Assembly (NCBI GenBank): GCA_025999455.1
Contig: AP024683.1
Location: 3,288,451 to 3,352,450, forward strand
Direction: 5' to 3'
Origin: Geminicoccaceae bacterium
GTDB taxonomy: Bacteria; Pseudomonadota; Alphaproteobacteria; Geminicoccales; Geminicoccaceae
Length of the DNA stretch: 64,000 nt
Part shown: piece after piece, positions 36,268-45,271 of the stretch
How the letters are laid out: the number at the start of each line of letters is the position of its first letter
Position numbering within the stretch: position 1 is the first letter of the stretch
Notes under the pieces: model-generated
The model's database searches: none
Told to the model about the DNA's origin: nothing
Seen by the model: the letters and a program-made list of their open reading frames with translations, nothing else
Program-made: the position numbers and the translations under genes

Positions 36268-37917
36268 TCAGCCGGCCAGGTCCATGGGCGCGATGTCGAT
36301 GAACCAGGAGCGCGGCTGGACCACGTTCTTGATCTTGGGGCTCAGCATCCGCGGGCCCACGTCGTGCGCCACCCAGAGGAACGGGGCTTCCTCGACGATC
36401 CGCTTGTGCAGCCGGGCGAGCGCGGCGTCACGGGCGGCGGCGTCGAAGGAGGTCCGGGCGGCGCGGACGAGCTCCTCCATCTCCTCGGTGTTGAAGAAAC
36501 CCCAATTGTTGGAGTTCGGCGGGAAGGCGCCCTTCGTCACGAAGCGGACCATGGCGAAGAACGGATCCATCGCCGCGAAGGTCACGTTGATGGCGTTCGC
36601 CCCGCGGGCGTTCGGGTGATTCGCGCCTTCCCGCCAGGTCGTGAAGAGCGCGTTCCACTCGATGACCTCGAGCGCGACGTCGAACCAGCAGGCCTTGAGG
36701 GCTTGCTGGAGCCACTCGTTCATGAGCACGGGCTGCATCTGCCCCGACCCCGAGGCCGAGGTCAGCACCTTGACCTTCAAGGGCTTGGCCTCGGAGTAGC
36801 CGGCCTCCTTCATGAGTCGGCGGGCCTCGGCGAGATCGAAGCGGATGTCGAAGGAGGGGTTGCCCCACCAGGGATGGCCGGGCGGCACCGTGCCCTTGGG
36901 CACGCCCATGAGCCCGCCCAGGAGCTGCTTCAGCTCCTCGCGGTCGATGCAGAGATTGGCGGCGTGGCGCACGCGGATGTCGCGCCAAGGCGAACCCTCG
37001 AGGAAGGAGAACTGCCAGGGCCAGACGTGCGGCTGCGGGTTCTGGTAGAGGACGAAGCCACGCGCCTGCATGGCCGGGATCGCATCCGGGGCCGGTGCTT
37101 CGATCCAGTCGACCTGGCCGCCCAGGATCGCCGCGGTCCGGGCATTGGCCTCGGGCATCGGCAGGAGCACGACGCGGTCGATCTTGGGCCGCCGCCGCTC
37201 GTCCCAATAGTCCGGGTTCTTGACCATCTCGAAGCGCTCGCGCGGCACGAGCCGCACGCCCTTGAAGGGCCCGGTCCCGGACGGATTGGCGGCGAACTCG
37301 GCCCAGGCGCGCTTGGCGCGCTCCTTGGGATCGGTCACGTCGGCCGGCACCGCGTCGTAGAGCTTCTGCCAGTGCGCGGGCGAGGCCATGAAGAGGTTGG
37401 TCAGGTTGTAGGGCAGGAAGGAGTCGGGCTCGGAGGTCGTGAGCTCGACCGTGAGCGGGTCGATCGCCCGGGCACTCCGCAAGGTCGGCATGCGCGAGGC
37501 CGTCACGCCGACCTGGCTCGGGTCGAAATGCGGCGCGTCGCGGTCGAGGACCTTGCGCACGTTCCACACCACGGCCTCGGCGTCGAAGGCCGAGCCGTCG
37601 TGGAACTTCACCCCCGGCCGGAGCTTGAAGATCCACTTCTTGGGATCGGCCGGATCGACCGCCCATTCGGTCGCGAGCCCGGGGATCAGGACCGAGGGCG
37701 CATCGGCTTTCGAGAGGTCCCATTGGGTCAAGGAATCGTACATCGGGATGCCGGTGAACCGGTTCCCCTCGAAGCCCTGGTCGGGCTGACCGTGGGTGCG
37801 CGGGATGTCGGCCGCGGTCATGGCGATGCGCAGGACCTTCTCCTGGGCGAGCGCCGGTGCGACGAGCGCACTCGCGAAGAGCAGGGCCGCCGTCCAGCGG
37901 CGAGCGACACGCAGCAT
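36268..37917 (-). CDS. Peptide-type ABC transporter substrate-binding protein (SBP_bac_5 family)
   Basis: A 549-residue periplasmic receptor with a signal peptide cleaved after ALAQ (about residue 24). Family features: YDSLTQWD, the KFHDGSAFDAEAVVWN motif near residue 110, GTGPFKG near 215, and the FLEGSPWRDIRVRHAANLCIDREEL block. The family takes up di- and oligopeptides but also opines, nickel complexes and glutathione; the ligand cannot be read from the sequence. ATG at 37917 follows GAGGAGA. First gene of the operon, driven by the promoter at 38000-38027. Confidence 0.92.
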   Translation of the reverse strand: MLRVARRWTAALLFASALVAPALAQEKVLRIAMTAADIPRTHGQPDQGFEGNRFTGIPMYDSLTQWDLSKADAPSVLIPGLATEWAVDPADPKKWIFKLRPGVKFHDGSAFDAEAVVWNVRKVLDRDAPHFDPSQVGVTASRMPTLRSARAIDPLTVELTTSEPDSFLPYNLTNLFMASPAHWQKLYDAVPADVTDPKERAKRAWAEFAANPSGTGPFKGVRLVPRERFEMVKNPDYWDERRRPKIDRVVLLPMPEANARTAAILGGQVDWIEAPAPDAIPAMQARGFVLYQNPQPHVWPWQFSFLEGSPWRDIRVRHAANLCIDREELKQLLGGLMGVPKGTVPPGHPWWGNPSFDIRFDLAEARRLMKEAGYSEAKPLKVKVLTSASGSGQMQPVLMNEWLQQALKACWFDVALEVIEWNALFTTWREGANHPNARGANAINVTFAAMDPFFAMVRFVTKGAFPPNSNNWGFFNTEEMEELVRAARTSFDAAARDAALARLHKRIVEEAPFLWVAHDVGPRMLSPKIKNVVQPRSWFIDIAPMDLAG

Positions 37918-37999
37918 GGGCGTTTCTCCTCGTTCGGGGTGAGATGCCGCGACGTCCGATCCCCGCGACCCGGGGGCCGCGGGCGCCTCCCGGGCGGGC

Positions 38000-38027
38000 A
38001 TCATCGACTCCGGTCCGGGGCTGTCAA
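38000..38027 (-). promoter_or_regulatory. Sigma-70-type promoter of the peptide-transporter operon
   Basis: On the minus strand a perfect TTGACA (38027-38022) is followed after 16 bases by GATGAT (38005-38000, four of six consensus positions). The predicted start is near 37993, about 75 bases before the ATG at 37917. It lies in the 132-bp gap after urtE and indicates that the two transporters are separate transcription units. Confidence 0.6.
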
Positions 38028-38049
38028 TCGTGGGCCGGTCCACGCGCGC

Positions 38050-38751
38050 TCAAACCGTGAGGTGCCGGCGGGCGGCCTCGAGGTCGAGGCTCGCCCGGTC
38101 GCCTTCGAGCACGATCCGGCCGCGGTCCATGATCGCGATCCGGTCGGCGAGCTCGAGCGCGAAGTCGAGATACTGCTCGACCAACAGGATCGCCATCGTC
38201 CCGGTCTTGGCGAGCTCGGCCACGACCCGGCCGATCTCGGCCACGATGTTGGGCTGGATCCCCTCGGTGGGCTCGTCGAGCAGCAGGACTCGGGGCCGGG
38301 TCACGAGCGCCCGGCCGATCGCGAGCTGCTGCTGCTGACCGCCCGAGAGATCACCGCCGCGCCTTCGCGCCATCCGCTCGAGCACGGGGAAGCGGGCCCA
38401 GATCTCGGCGAGCGGCAGGGGCTCGACCCCGCGACCGCGGAGCGCCGCGTAGCCGGTCGCGAGATTCTCTTCGACCGTGAGGCGGGGGAAGATCTCACGG
38501 CCCTGGGGGACGGCGGCGAGCCCGAGCCGGGCCCTTTTCCAAGCCGGCAGGCCCTCGATCGGCACGCCCTCGAGGAGGATGGCGCCGCTCGTGATCGGCT
38601 CGTGGCCGAGGATCGCCTTCAAGAGCGTCGTCTTGCCGACCCCGTTGCGGCCCAGGAGACAGGTGATCTTGCCGCGCTCGAGGGTGAGCGAGACGCCCCT
38701 GAGTGTGTGCGAGGCGCCGTAGTGGAGATGCAGGTCGCGGACCTCGAGCAT
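38050..38751 (-). CDS. urtE: Urea ABC transporter ATP-binding protein UrtE
   Basis: A 233-residue LivF-type ATPase: Walker A GRNGVGKTT, signature DLSGGQQQQLAI, Walker B VLLLDEPTEGIQPNIV. The EGIQPNIV form after the Walker B motif and LHYGASHTLRGVSL near the start are typical of UrtE rather than LivF. Last gene of the urtABCDE operon, three bases after urtD. Confidence 0.93.
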   Translation of the reverse strand: MLEVRDLHLHYGASHTLRGVSLTLERGKITCLLGRNGVGKTTLLKAILGHEPITSGAILLEGVPIEGLPAWKRARLGLAAVPQGREIFPRLTVEENLATGYAALRGRGVEPLPLAEIWARFPVLERMARRRGGDLSGGQQQQLAIGRALVTRPRVLLLDEPTEGIQPNIVAEIGRVVAELAKTGTMAILLVEQYLDFALELADRIAIMDRGRIVLEGDRASLDLEAARRHLTV

Positions 38752-38754
38752 CGC

Positions 38755-39540
38755 TCACGAACGCCCCAGATAGACTTCGACGACCGCCGGATCGGCCTGC
38801 ACGGCCTCGACCGGGCCCTCGGCGAGCACCCGGCCTTCGTGGAGCACGGTGACCTTGGCGCCGAGCTCGCGCACGAAGTGCATGTCGTGCTCGACGACGA
38901 CGAGGGTGTGGCGGCCCTCGAGACTACGGATCAGCTCGGCGGTCTTGGCGGTCTCGGCGTCGCTCATCCCGGCCACCGGCTCGTCGAGGAGGACGAGGCG
39001 CGGCTCTTGGACGAGGAGCATGCCGATCTCGAGCCATTGCCGCTGCCCGTGCGAGAGGCGGCCGGCCTCCTCGCCGCGCAGCTCGGCGAGCCCGACCGTT
39101 TCGAGCGTGCGCTCCACCCGCTCCCGCCCCTCCCCTTCGAGCCGGCCCAGGAGCAGGCGGCCGAGGCCCCAGCCGCCCTGGGTCGCGAGCTCGAGGTTCT
39201 CCTCGACCGTGAGGCGGTCGAAGACGGTGGGCTTTTGGAACTTCCGGCCGATACCGAGCCGGGCGATCGCCGTCTCGTCGAGCGCCAAGAGATCGATGCC
39301 GCCTCGGAACAGGACGGTCCCGGCATCGGGCCGCGTCTTGCCGGTGATCACGTCCATCATCGTGGTCTTGCCGGCACCGTTCGGGCCGATGATCGTGCGC
39401 AGCTCGCCTTCTTCGAGGACGAGGGAGAGCGAATCGAGGGCTTTGAAGCCGTCGAAGCTCACCGTCACACCGTCGAGATAGAGGAGGATGTGCGGCTCCA
39501 GGACCCGGCCGCCCGGGAGCTTGCGCGAGATCTCAGCCAC
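38755..39540 (-). CDS. urtD: Urea ABC transporter ATP-binding protein UrtD
   Basis: A 261-residue LivG-type ATPase: Walker A GPNGAGKTT, then MMDVITGKTRPDAG, RKFQKPTVFDRLTVEENLEL, signature RLSHGQRQWLEIG, and LLDEPVAGMSDAET. The GKTRP and FQKPTVF segments are characteristic of UrtD. The start is GTG at 39540, overlapping urtC by eight bases; a longer upstream frame is a shadow inside urtC. Confidence 0.93.
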   Translation of the reverse strand: MAEISRKLPGGRVLEPHILLYLDGVTVSFDGFKALDSLSLVLEEGELRTIIGPNGAGKTTMMDVITGKTRPDAGTVLFRGGIDLLALDETAIARLGIGRKFQKPTVFDRLTVEENLELATQGGWGLGRLLLGRLEGEGRERVERTLETVGLAELRGEEAGRLSHGQRQWLEIGMLLVQEPRLVLLDEPVAGMSDAETAKTAELIRSLEGRHTLVVVEHDMHFVRELGAKVTVLHEGRVLAEGPVEAVQADPAVVEVYLGRS

Positions 39541-40663
39541 GGGCCACCTCCGCCCCGCCGACCGCGGGCTCGGCCGCGGCCGGTCGCTTCGGCCGCCCGC
39601 GGAGCGCCGCGGCGAGGCCCACGATGCCGTTGGGCAAGACGAGCGTGACCGCGACGAAGAGCCCACCCAGGACGAAGAGCCAAAGCTCGGGCGCGGCCCC
39701 GGTGAGCCAGGTCTTCAGCCCGTTCACGAGGAAGGCGCCGAGCACCGGCCCCAAGATCGTGTCGCGGCCGCCGACCGCGACCCAGATCGCGATCTCGATC
39801 GAGGCGGCCGGGCTGAACTCGGACGGGTTGATGATGCCGACCTGCGGGACGTAGAGGGCGCCGGCGAGTCCGGCGAGCACGGCCGAGAGGGTCCAGACGA
39901 AGAGCTTCGCGCGGAGCGTGTCGTGGCCGAGGAAGCGGGCGCGCGCCTCGCCGTCGCGGATCGCGACGAGCAGCCGGCCGAGCGGTGAGCGGCGCAGATG
40001 GACGGCGATCGCGAGCGCCACGAGGAGGAGGACGCCGGTCGCGAGATAGAGGGCGAGGCGGGTGTCGGGCGAGGTGATCGGGAAACCCAGGATGTCCTTG
40101 AAGTCGGTGAGGCCGTTGTTGCCGCCGAAGCCCATGTCGTTCCGGAAGAAGGCGAGCATGAGCGCGAAGGTGAGGGCTTGGGTGATGATCGAGAGGTAGA
40201 CACCGCTCACCCGCGAGCGGAAGGCGAGCCAGCCGAACAGGAAGGCGAGCGTTCCCGGTACCAGCACGACCATGAGGAGGGCGAAGGGGAAGCGGTCGAA
40301 GCCGTACCAGTACCAGGGCAGCTCCTGCCAATTCAAAAAGACCATGAAGTCGGGCAGCACCGGATGGGCGTAGACGCCGCGCGGCCCGATCTGGCGCATG
40401 AGGTACATGCCCATCGCGTAGCCACCGAGGGCGAAGAAGGCGCCGTGGCCGAGGGAGAGGATGCCGGCACGACCCCAGACGAGATCGAGGGCCACGGCGA
40501 GCACCGCATAGGCGAGATATTTGCCGAAGCGCGGGACGAGCCGGTCCTCGAGGTGGAAGGGCGAGCCCTCCGGCACGAGCCGGTTGAGGACGGGAACGAG
40601 GAGGATCGCGCCGCCGACCGCGAGGAGGAGGAGAAGCGGTCGACCGTTGCGGGCCTCGACCAT
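39533..40663 (-). CDS. urtC: Urea ABC transporter permease UrtC
   Basis: A 376-residue LivM-type permease with about ten hydrophobic segments. The diagnostic UrtC insert after the YAHPVLPDFMVFLNW region and the block FFRNDMGFGGNNGLTDFKDILGF are present. The EAA-like loop is RDGEARARFLGHD. It starts one base after the urtB stop and works with UrtB as the membrane pore. Confidence 0.94.
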   Translation of the reverse strand: MVEARNGRPLLLLLAVGGAILLVPVLNRLVPEGSPFHLEDRLVPRFGKYLAYAVLAVALDLVWGRAGILSLGHGAFFALGGYAMGMYLMRQIGPRGVYAHPVLPDFMVFLNWQELPWYWYGFDRFPFALLMVVLVPGTLAFLFGWLAFRSRVSGVYLSIITQALTFALMLAFFRNDMGFGGNNGLTDFKDILGFPITSPDTRLALYLATGVLLLVALAIAVHLRRSPLGRLLVAIRDGEARARFLGHDTLRAKLFVWTLSAVLAGLAGALYVPQVGIINPSEFSPAASIEIAIWVAVGGRDTILGPVLGAFLVNGLKTWLTGAAPELWLFVLGGLFVAVTLVLPNGIVGLAAALRGRPKRPAAAEPAVGGAEVARG

Positions 40664-40664
40664 C

Positions 40665-42275
40665 TCAGGCCTCCGCCGCCCGGCCGCGGAGCGCGAAGAG
40701 CCCCTGCGGTCGGCGCTGGATGAAGAGGATGAGGGCCACGAGCACGAGGATCTTGCCGAGCACGGCCCCGGCCACGGGCTCGAGGAGCTTGTTGACGACG
40801 CCGAGCGTCATCGCCCCCAGGAACGTGCCCCAGAGATTGCCCACCCCGCCGAACACGACGACGATGAAGCTGTCGACGATGTAGGCCTGGCCGAGATTGG
40901 GGCTCACATTGTCGATCTGGGCGAGCGCCACGCCGCCGATCCCGGCGATTCCCGAGCCGAGCGCGAAGGTGAGCGCATCGACCCGCGGCGTGCGGATGCC
41001 CATGGTCTCGGCCATCCGCCGGTTCTGGGTGACGGCGCGGATCTCGAGGCCGAGCCGGGTGCCGCGGATCAGCGCCACGAGCAAAAGGAAGACCGCGAGC
41101 GCGAAGAGGACGATGACGACGCGGTTCATCGTGAGGGCGAGGCCGGGAACCGGCTCGACGAGCCCGCTCATCCAAGACGGGGTGACGACCTCGCGGTTGG
41201 TGGCGCCGATGCCGAGGCGGACGGCCTGCTGGAGGACGAGCGAGATGCCGAAGGTGGCAAGCAGCGTCTCGAGCGGGCGGCCGTAGAGGCGGCTGATCAC
41301 GCTCCGCTCGATCGCCCAGCCGGCCGCGCCGGCGAGCAGGAAGGCGGCGGGCAGCGCGGCGAGCAGCGACCAATCGAGCGCGCCCGGAAGGAAGGCGCGG
41401 AACGCCTCCTGCACCGCCCAGGTCGCGTAGGCACCGAGCATGACCATCTCGCCGTGCGCCATGTTGATCACGCCCATGACGCCGAACGTCACGGCGAGGC
41501 CGATCGCGGCGAGCAGGAGCACCGAGCCCAAGCTCAGACCTTGGAAGAAGGTCTGGGCGAACTCGAGCAGCCGGAGCCGGGTCTCGACCCGCGCGACCGC
41601 GGCGTCGAGCGCTTCGGCGAGCGCCGGGTCGGCATCGGCGGGAAGCGCGCGCTTGGCCGCCTGGAGCTTGCCGAGCACGGCGGGCGAGGCGGCCGAGGCG
41701 AGCAGGCTCGCAGCCTCCGCGCGGGCTGCGGGCGGGCCGTGCTCCACCAGGATCGCCGCCCGGGCCCGGGCGAAGGCCTCGCGGACGGCGCCGTCGGCCT
41801 CGCGGGCGAGCGCGCGCTCGAGGGGCTCGAGGGCCGAGAGATCGGGCCGGGTGAAGAGCTTCTCGGCGGCGGCGAGGCGCACCGCCCGGTCGGGGCTCGC
41901 GAGGGTCAAGGAGCCGAGCGCCGCTTCGAGGGCGCGGCGCAGCCGGTTGTTGATCCGGACCGGGCGGAGCGTGCGGGCTTCGACCGCGGCCGGCGTCCCG
42001 CTCTCGGCCTCGAGGACGGTTCCCTCGGGCGTGCGGAGGAAGAGGGCGCGGTCGGCTTGGCGGGCGAGGAGCCGCCCGTCGAGCAGCGCGCGCAGGACGG
42101 GTTCGGCCCACGCGACGCCGCTCCTTGCGATCACGCCGATCGCGGGCTCCATCGCGTCGAGATTGCCGGCCGCCAAGGTGGCGAACGCGTCGCGGACGGC
42201 CGTCTCGTCCTCGCCGCGCACCGGTTGGGGCGCGAGTGCGGCGAGAAGCATCAAGAAAAGGAACAAGCGGCGCAT
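40665..42275 (-). CDS. urtB: Urea ABC transporter permease UrtB
   Basis: A 536-residue LivH-type permease. It has an N-terminal signal (RRLFLFLMLLAALAPQPVRG) and a long extracytoplasmic region of about 220 residues, a feature of UrtB not found in LivH. The permease domain then covers about 230-530, with GVMGVINMAHGEMVMLGAYA and GNLWGTFLGAMTLGVVNKLLEP as landmarks. It lies 81 bases after urtA. Confidence 0.94.
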   Translation of the reverse strand: MRRLFLFLMLLAALAPQPVRGEDETAVRDAFATLAAGNLDAMEPAIGVIARSGVAWAEPVLRALLDGRLLARQADRALFLRTPEGTVLEAESGTPAAVEARTLRPVRINNRLRRALEAALGSLTLASPDRAVRLAAAEKLFTRPDLSALEPLERALAREADGAVREAFARARAAILVEHGPPAARAEAASLLASAASPAVLGKLQAAKRALPADADPALAEALDAAVARVETRLRLLEFAQTFFQGLSLGSVLLLAAIGLAVTFGVMGVINMAHGEMVMLGAYATWAVQEAFRAFLPGALDWSLLAALPAAFLLAGAAGWAIERSVISRLYGRPLETLLATFGISLVLQQAVRLGIGATNREVVTPSWMSGLVEPVPGLALTMNRVVIVLFALAVFLLLVALIRGTRLGLEIRAVTQNRRMAETMGIRTPRVDALTFALGSGIAGIGGVALAQIDNVSPNLGQAYIVDSFIVVVFGGVGNLWGTFLGAMTLGVVNKLLEPVAGAVLGKILVLVALILFIQRRPQGLFALRGRAAEA

Positions 42276-42356
42276 GCGGTCGGGCCCGGTTCTTGTCGTG
42301 TGGACCCGGCGGCGCTCGGGTCCGGCCGCCGCCGGATCGGGTGCGCCGGAACGGCT

Positions 42357-43643
42357 TCAGCTACCGCCGCACTTGCCGGTCTTCACGTTGAAGTTGCCGC
42401 AGCGCATCGGCGGCCGCCAATCGGCGATCAGGTCCTTCGAGCCCTCGAGATAGTCGGACCATTCGTCGCCGACGACGAGACCGGGCGTCTGCCAGACGAT
42501 GCTGAACTGACCGTCGGCCTGGATCTCGCCGATGAGCACGGGCTTCGTGATGTGGTGGTTGGGCATCATGGCCGAATAGCCGCCCGAGAGGTTCGGCACG
42601 GCGATGCCGATCATGGCGTCGATCACCGCGTCGGGGTCGGTCGTGCCGGCCTTCTCGACCGCCTTCACCCACATGTTGAAGCCGATGTAGTGCGCCTCCA
42701 TCGGATCGTTGGTCACCCGCTTCGGATCCTTGATGAAGGCGTGCCACTTCTCGATGAACTCTTTGTTCTCGGGCGTGTCGACGCTCATGAAATAGTTCCA
42801 GGCCGCGAGATGGCCGACCAGGGGCGCCGTGTCCAGCCCCGCGAGCTCCTCCTCGCCGACCGAGAAGGCGACGACCGGGATGTCGGTCGCCTTGATGCCC
42901 TGATTGGCGAGCTCCTTGTAGAAGGGGACGTTGGCATCGCCGTTGATCGTCGAGACGACGGCCGTCTTCTTGCCGGCCGAGCCGAACTTCTTGATCTCGG
43001 CGACGATGGTCTGCCAGTCGCTGTGGCCGAACGGGGTGTAGTTGATCATGATGTCCTCGGGCTTGACGCCTTTGGACTTGAGGTAGGCTTCCAGGATCTT
43101 GTTGGTGGTGCGGGGATAGACGTAGTCCGTCCCGGCCAGCACCCAGCGCTCGACCTTCTCTTGCTGCATGAGATAGTCGACCGCCGGGATCGCCTGCTGG
43201 TTCGGCGCGGCCCCGGTGTAGAAGACGTTGCGGCTCGATTCCTCGCCCTCGTACTGCACGGGGTAGAAGAGGATGCCGTTGAGCTCTTCGAACACCGGCA
43301 GGACCGACTTGCGGCTCACCGAGGTCCAGCAACCGAACACGGCCGCGACCTTGTCCTTCGAGAGCAGCTCGCGCGCCTTCTCGGCGAAGAGCGGCCAGTT
43401 CGAGGCGGGATCGACGACCACGGGCTCGAGCTTCTTGCCGAGAAGGCCACCCTTCTTGTTCTGCTCTTCGATCAGCATGAGCATGACGTCCTTCAAGGTC
43501 GTCTCGCTGATCGCCATGGTACCGGAGAGCGAATGCAGGATGCCGACCTTGATCGTGTCGGCGGCGGCGACCGGGCCGGTCCAGAGGGCCAGGGCGGCGG
43601 CACCGGCCAAGAGCCAGCGGCGAGAGAGCGCGATCCCGTTCAT
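42357..43643 (-). CDS. urtA: Urea ABC transporter substrate-binding protein UrtA
   Basis: A 428-residue periplasmic receptor with a signal peptide (ALSRRWLLAGAAALALW, cleavage near VAAAD). Landmarks are KVGILHSLSGTMAISET, FGCWTSVSRKSVLPVFEE, LFYPVQYEGEESSRNVFYTGAAPNQQ and the closing RCGNFNVKTGKCGGS, all typical of urea or short-amide receptors (UrtA/FmdD). The ATG at 43643 is preceded by GAGG; the frame extends far upstream as an antisense shadow of the dehydrogenase gene, which is rejected. No urease genes are in the window, so they must lie elsewhere if urea is used. Confidence 0.94.
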   Translation of the reverse strand: MNGIALSRRWLLAGAAALALWTGPVAAADTIKVGILHSLSGTMAISETTLKDVMLMLIEEQNKKGGLLGKKLEPVVVDPASNWPLFAEKARELLSKDKVAAVFGCWTSVSRKSVLPVFEELNGILFYPVQYEGEESSRNVFYTGAAPNQQAIPAVDYLMQQEKVERWVLAGTDYVYPRTTNKILEAYLKSKGVKPEDIMINYTPFGHSDWQTIVAEIKKFGSAGKKTAVVSTINGDANVPFYKELANQGIKATDIPVVAFSVGEEELAGLDTAPLVGHLAAWNYFMSVDTPENKEFIEKWHAFIKDPKRVTNDPMEAHYIGFNMWVKAVEKAGTTDPDAVIDAMIGIAVPNLSGGYSAMMPNHHITKPVLIGEIQADGQFSIVWQTPGLVVGDEWSDYLEGSKDLIADWRPPMRCGNFNVKTGKCGGS

Positions 43644-43693
43644 GCCTCGATGCCTCCACGAGGGTGCTGCGGCGCAGCAAGCACGCATAACCG

Positions 43694-43710
43694 AGCAAAC
43701 CACGTGCCAG
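43694..43710 (-). promoter_or_regulatory. Sigma-54 (RpoN) promoter of urtABCDE
   Basis: The minus strand reads CTGGCACGTGGTTTGCT, matching the sigma-54 consensus YTGGCACG-N4-TTGCW at every defined position, with the GG and GC at the required spacing. It lies about 50 bases before the urtA ATG, leaving a short leader. Nitrogen-responsive activation by NtrC is the expected control for urea uptake; I see no clear NtrC half-site pair in 43711-43874. Confidence 0.85.
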
Positions 43711-43874
43711 GCCTGGCGACCGATTCGCCGGCGATCTCGCGGCGGCTTTTGCCCAAGAGTTCGGCAGAGTCCCGCCGTTGCGCGACCTTCTGCCCGAATC
43801 TTGGACAAGCGGCTCGCGCTTGACCGGACGGCGGCCCTCGGAGAGGGAGAGCAGCGCGTGCGAAGGGAGCGATC

Positions 43875-45197
43875 ATGGACAACGTCGCCGACCGCTTGGC
43901 CGAACGGATCCGCACCGGGACCGCCCGGTTCGGCGTGATCGGGCTCGGCTACGTAGGCCTGCCCTTGGCCCTCGCGGCCGCCCGCTCCGGCCTCGAGGTC
44001 ACGGGCTTCGACATCGACGCGCCCAAGGTCGCGGGGCTCGAGGCCGGCCGCTCGCCGCTCGCCCACATCGGTGATGCGGCCGTGGCGGCGGCCCGCGCGA
44101 GCGGGCGCTTTTCCGCCACCGCCGACTTCGCCCGCCTGGCCGAGGTCGACGCGATCGCGATCTGCGTGCCGACCCCGCTCGGCCGCCATCGCGAGCCCGA
44201 CCTCTCCTTCGTCGAGGCGACCGCCCGGCAGATCGCCACCACGCTCCGGGCGGGCCAGCTCGTCGTGGTCGAATCGACCACCTGGCCGGGCACGACCCGT
44301 GAGGTCGTCAAGCCGATCCTCGAAGCGACCGGGCTGCGCTCCGGCACCGACTTCTTCTTGGCCTACAGCCCGGAGCGCGAGGATCCGGGCAACCGCGACT
44401 TCTCGACCGCGCGGATCCCCAAGCTCGTGGGCGGCGACGGCGAGCGGGCGCGCGATCTGGCCGCGGCCCTCTACGGGCGGTTCGTCGAGACGGTCGTGCC
44501 GGTCGAGTCCTGCGAGGTCGCGGAGGCCGCGAAGCTCACCGAGAACATCTTCCGCGCCGTCAACATCGCGCTCGTCAACGAGCTCAAGCTCGTCTTCTCG
44601 GCCATGGGGATCGACGTCCACCGGGTGATCGACGCCGCCGCGACCAAGCCCTTCGGCTTCATGCCGTTCCGGCCGGGGCCGGGGCTCGGCGGCCACTGCA
44701 TCCCGATCGATCCCTTCTACTTGACCTGGAAGGCGCACGAAGTGGGCGTCCACACCCGCTTCATCGAGCTCGCGGGCGAGATCAACACGGCGATGCCGCG
44801 CTGGGTCGTCGAGCGGCTCGCCGAAGCGGTCGACCGGCGCTTCGGCAAGGGGCTCTCGGCCTCGCGGATCCTGCTCTTGGGGGTGGCTTACAAAAAGAAC
44901 GTCGACGATGTCCGCGAGAGCCCGGCCTTCGCGATCTGGGAGCTTCTGGAGGCCCGCGGGGCGGAGGTCGCCTTCCACGACCCGCACGTGACGGTGATCC
45001 CGCCCACCCGCGAGCACGCGGCGCTGGCCGGCCGGCGCTCGCTGCCGCTCGATGCCGCGACGCTCGAGCGGTTCGACGCGGTGCTCGTCGTCACCGACCA
45101 CGACGCGATCGATTGGCGGCTCGTGGCCGAGCGGGCCCGTCTCGTGGTCGACACGCGCGATCGCCTGCCGCCCGGTCCGAACCGCGTCGCGGCTTGA
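43875..45197 (+). CDS. Nucleotide-sugar dehydrogenase (UDP-N-acetylglucosamine 6-dehydrogenase-like)
   Basis: A 440-residue UDP-glucose/GDP-mannose dehydrogenase family enzyme. The N-terminal Rossmann motif [11 protein letters not shown] is at about 20-30. The catalytic cysteine sits in [16 protein letters not shown], the central helix is followed by a C-terminal UDP-binding domain with [19 protein letters not shown]. This cysteine motif is of the WbpA/TviB class acting on UDP-N-acetylhexosamines rather than the GFGGSCFPKD form of typical UDP-glucose dehydrogenases. The next gene, UDP-glucuronate decarboxylase, would however require UDP-glucuronate. It opens the polysaccharide locus, divergent from urtA. 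Confidence 0.88.
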   Translation: MDNVADRLAERIRTGTARFGVIGLGYVGLPLALAAARSGLEVTGFDIDAPKVAGLEAGRSPLAHIGDAAVAAARASGRFSATADFARLAEVDAIAICVPTPLGRHREPDLSFVEATARQIATTLRAGQLVVVESTTWPGTTREVVKPILEATGLRSGTDFFLAYSPEREDPGNRDFSTARIPKLVGGDGERARDLAAALYGRFVETVVPVESCEVAEAAKLTENIFRAVNIALVNELKLVFSAMGIDVHRVIDAAATKPFGFMPFRPGPGLGGHCIPIDPFYLTWKAHEVGVHTRFIELAGEINTAMPRWVVERLAEAVDRRFGKGLSASRILLLGVAYKKNVDDVRESPAFAIWELLEARGAEVAFHDPHVTVIPPTREHAALAGRRSLPLDAATLERFDAVLVVTDHDAIDWRLVAERARLVVDTRDRLPPGPNRVAA

Positions 45198-45220
45198 GCG
45201 CAAGGCACGAACGCGAGAGA

Positions 45221-45249
45221 TTGCCGAAAACTCGATCTACCTTTAGTTT
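45221..45249 (+). promoter_or_regulatory. Probable sigma-70 promoter upstream of the UDP-xylose synthase gene
   Basis: TTGCCG (45221-45226), a 17-base spacer and TAGTTT (45244-45249) lie in an AT-richer patch 23 bases before the ATG at 45272. They suggest that the polysaccharide genes from here onward have their own start of transcription. Confidence 0.5.
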
Positions 45250-45271
45250 TGCGATCGGACGGGAGAGCGGC

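Noticed and set aside
36364-39648. A 1094-codon open frame on the plus strand
   Set aside because: Antisense to the peptide receptor, urtE and urtD, all well supported.
43711-43874. NtrC binding sites upstream of the sigma-54 promoter
   Set aside because: I looked for paired GCAC/GTGC half-sites and saw none convincing; sites may be degenerate or absent.
42357-45203. UrtA with a long N-terminal extension (948 codons)
   Set aside because: The extension is antisense to the dehydrogenase gene; the internal ATG at 43643 has a ribosome site, a signal peptide right after it and a sigma-54 promoter just upstream.
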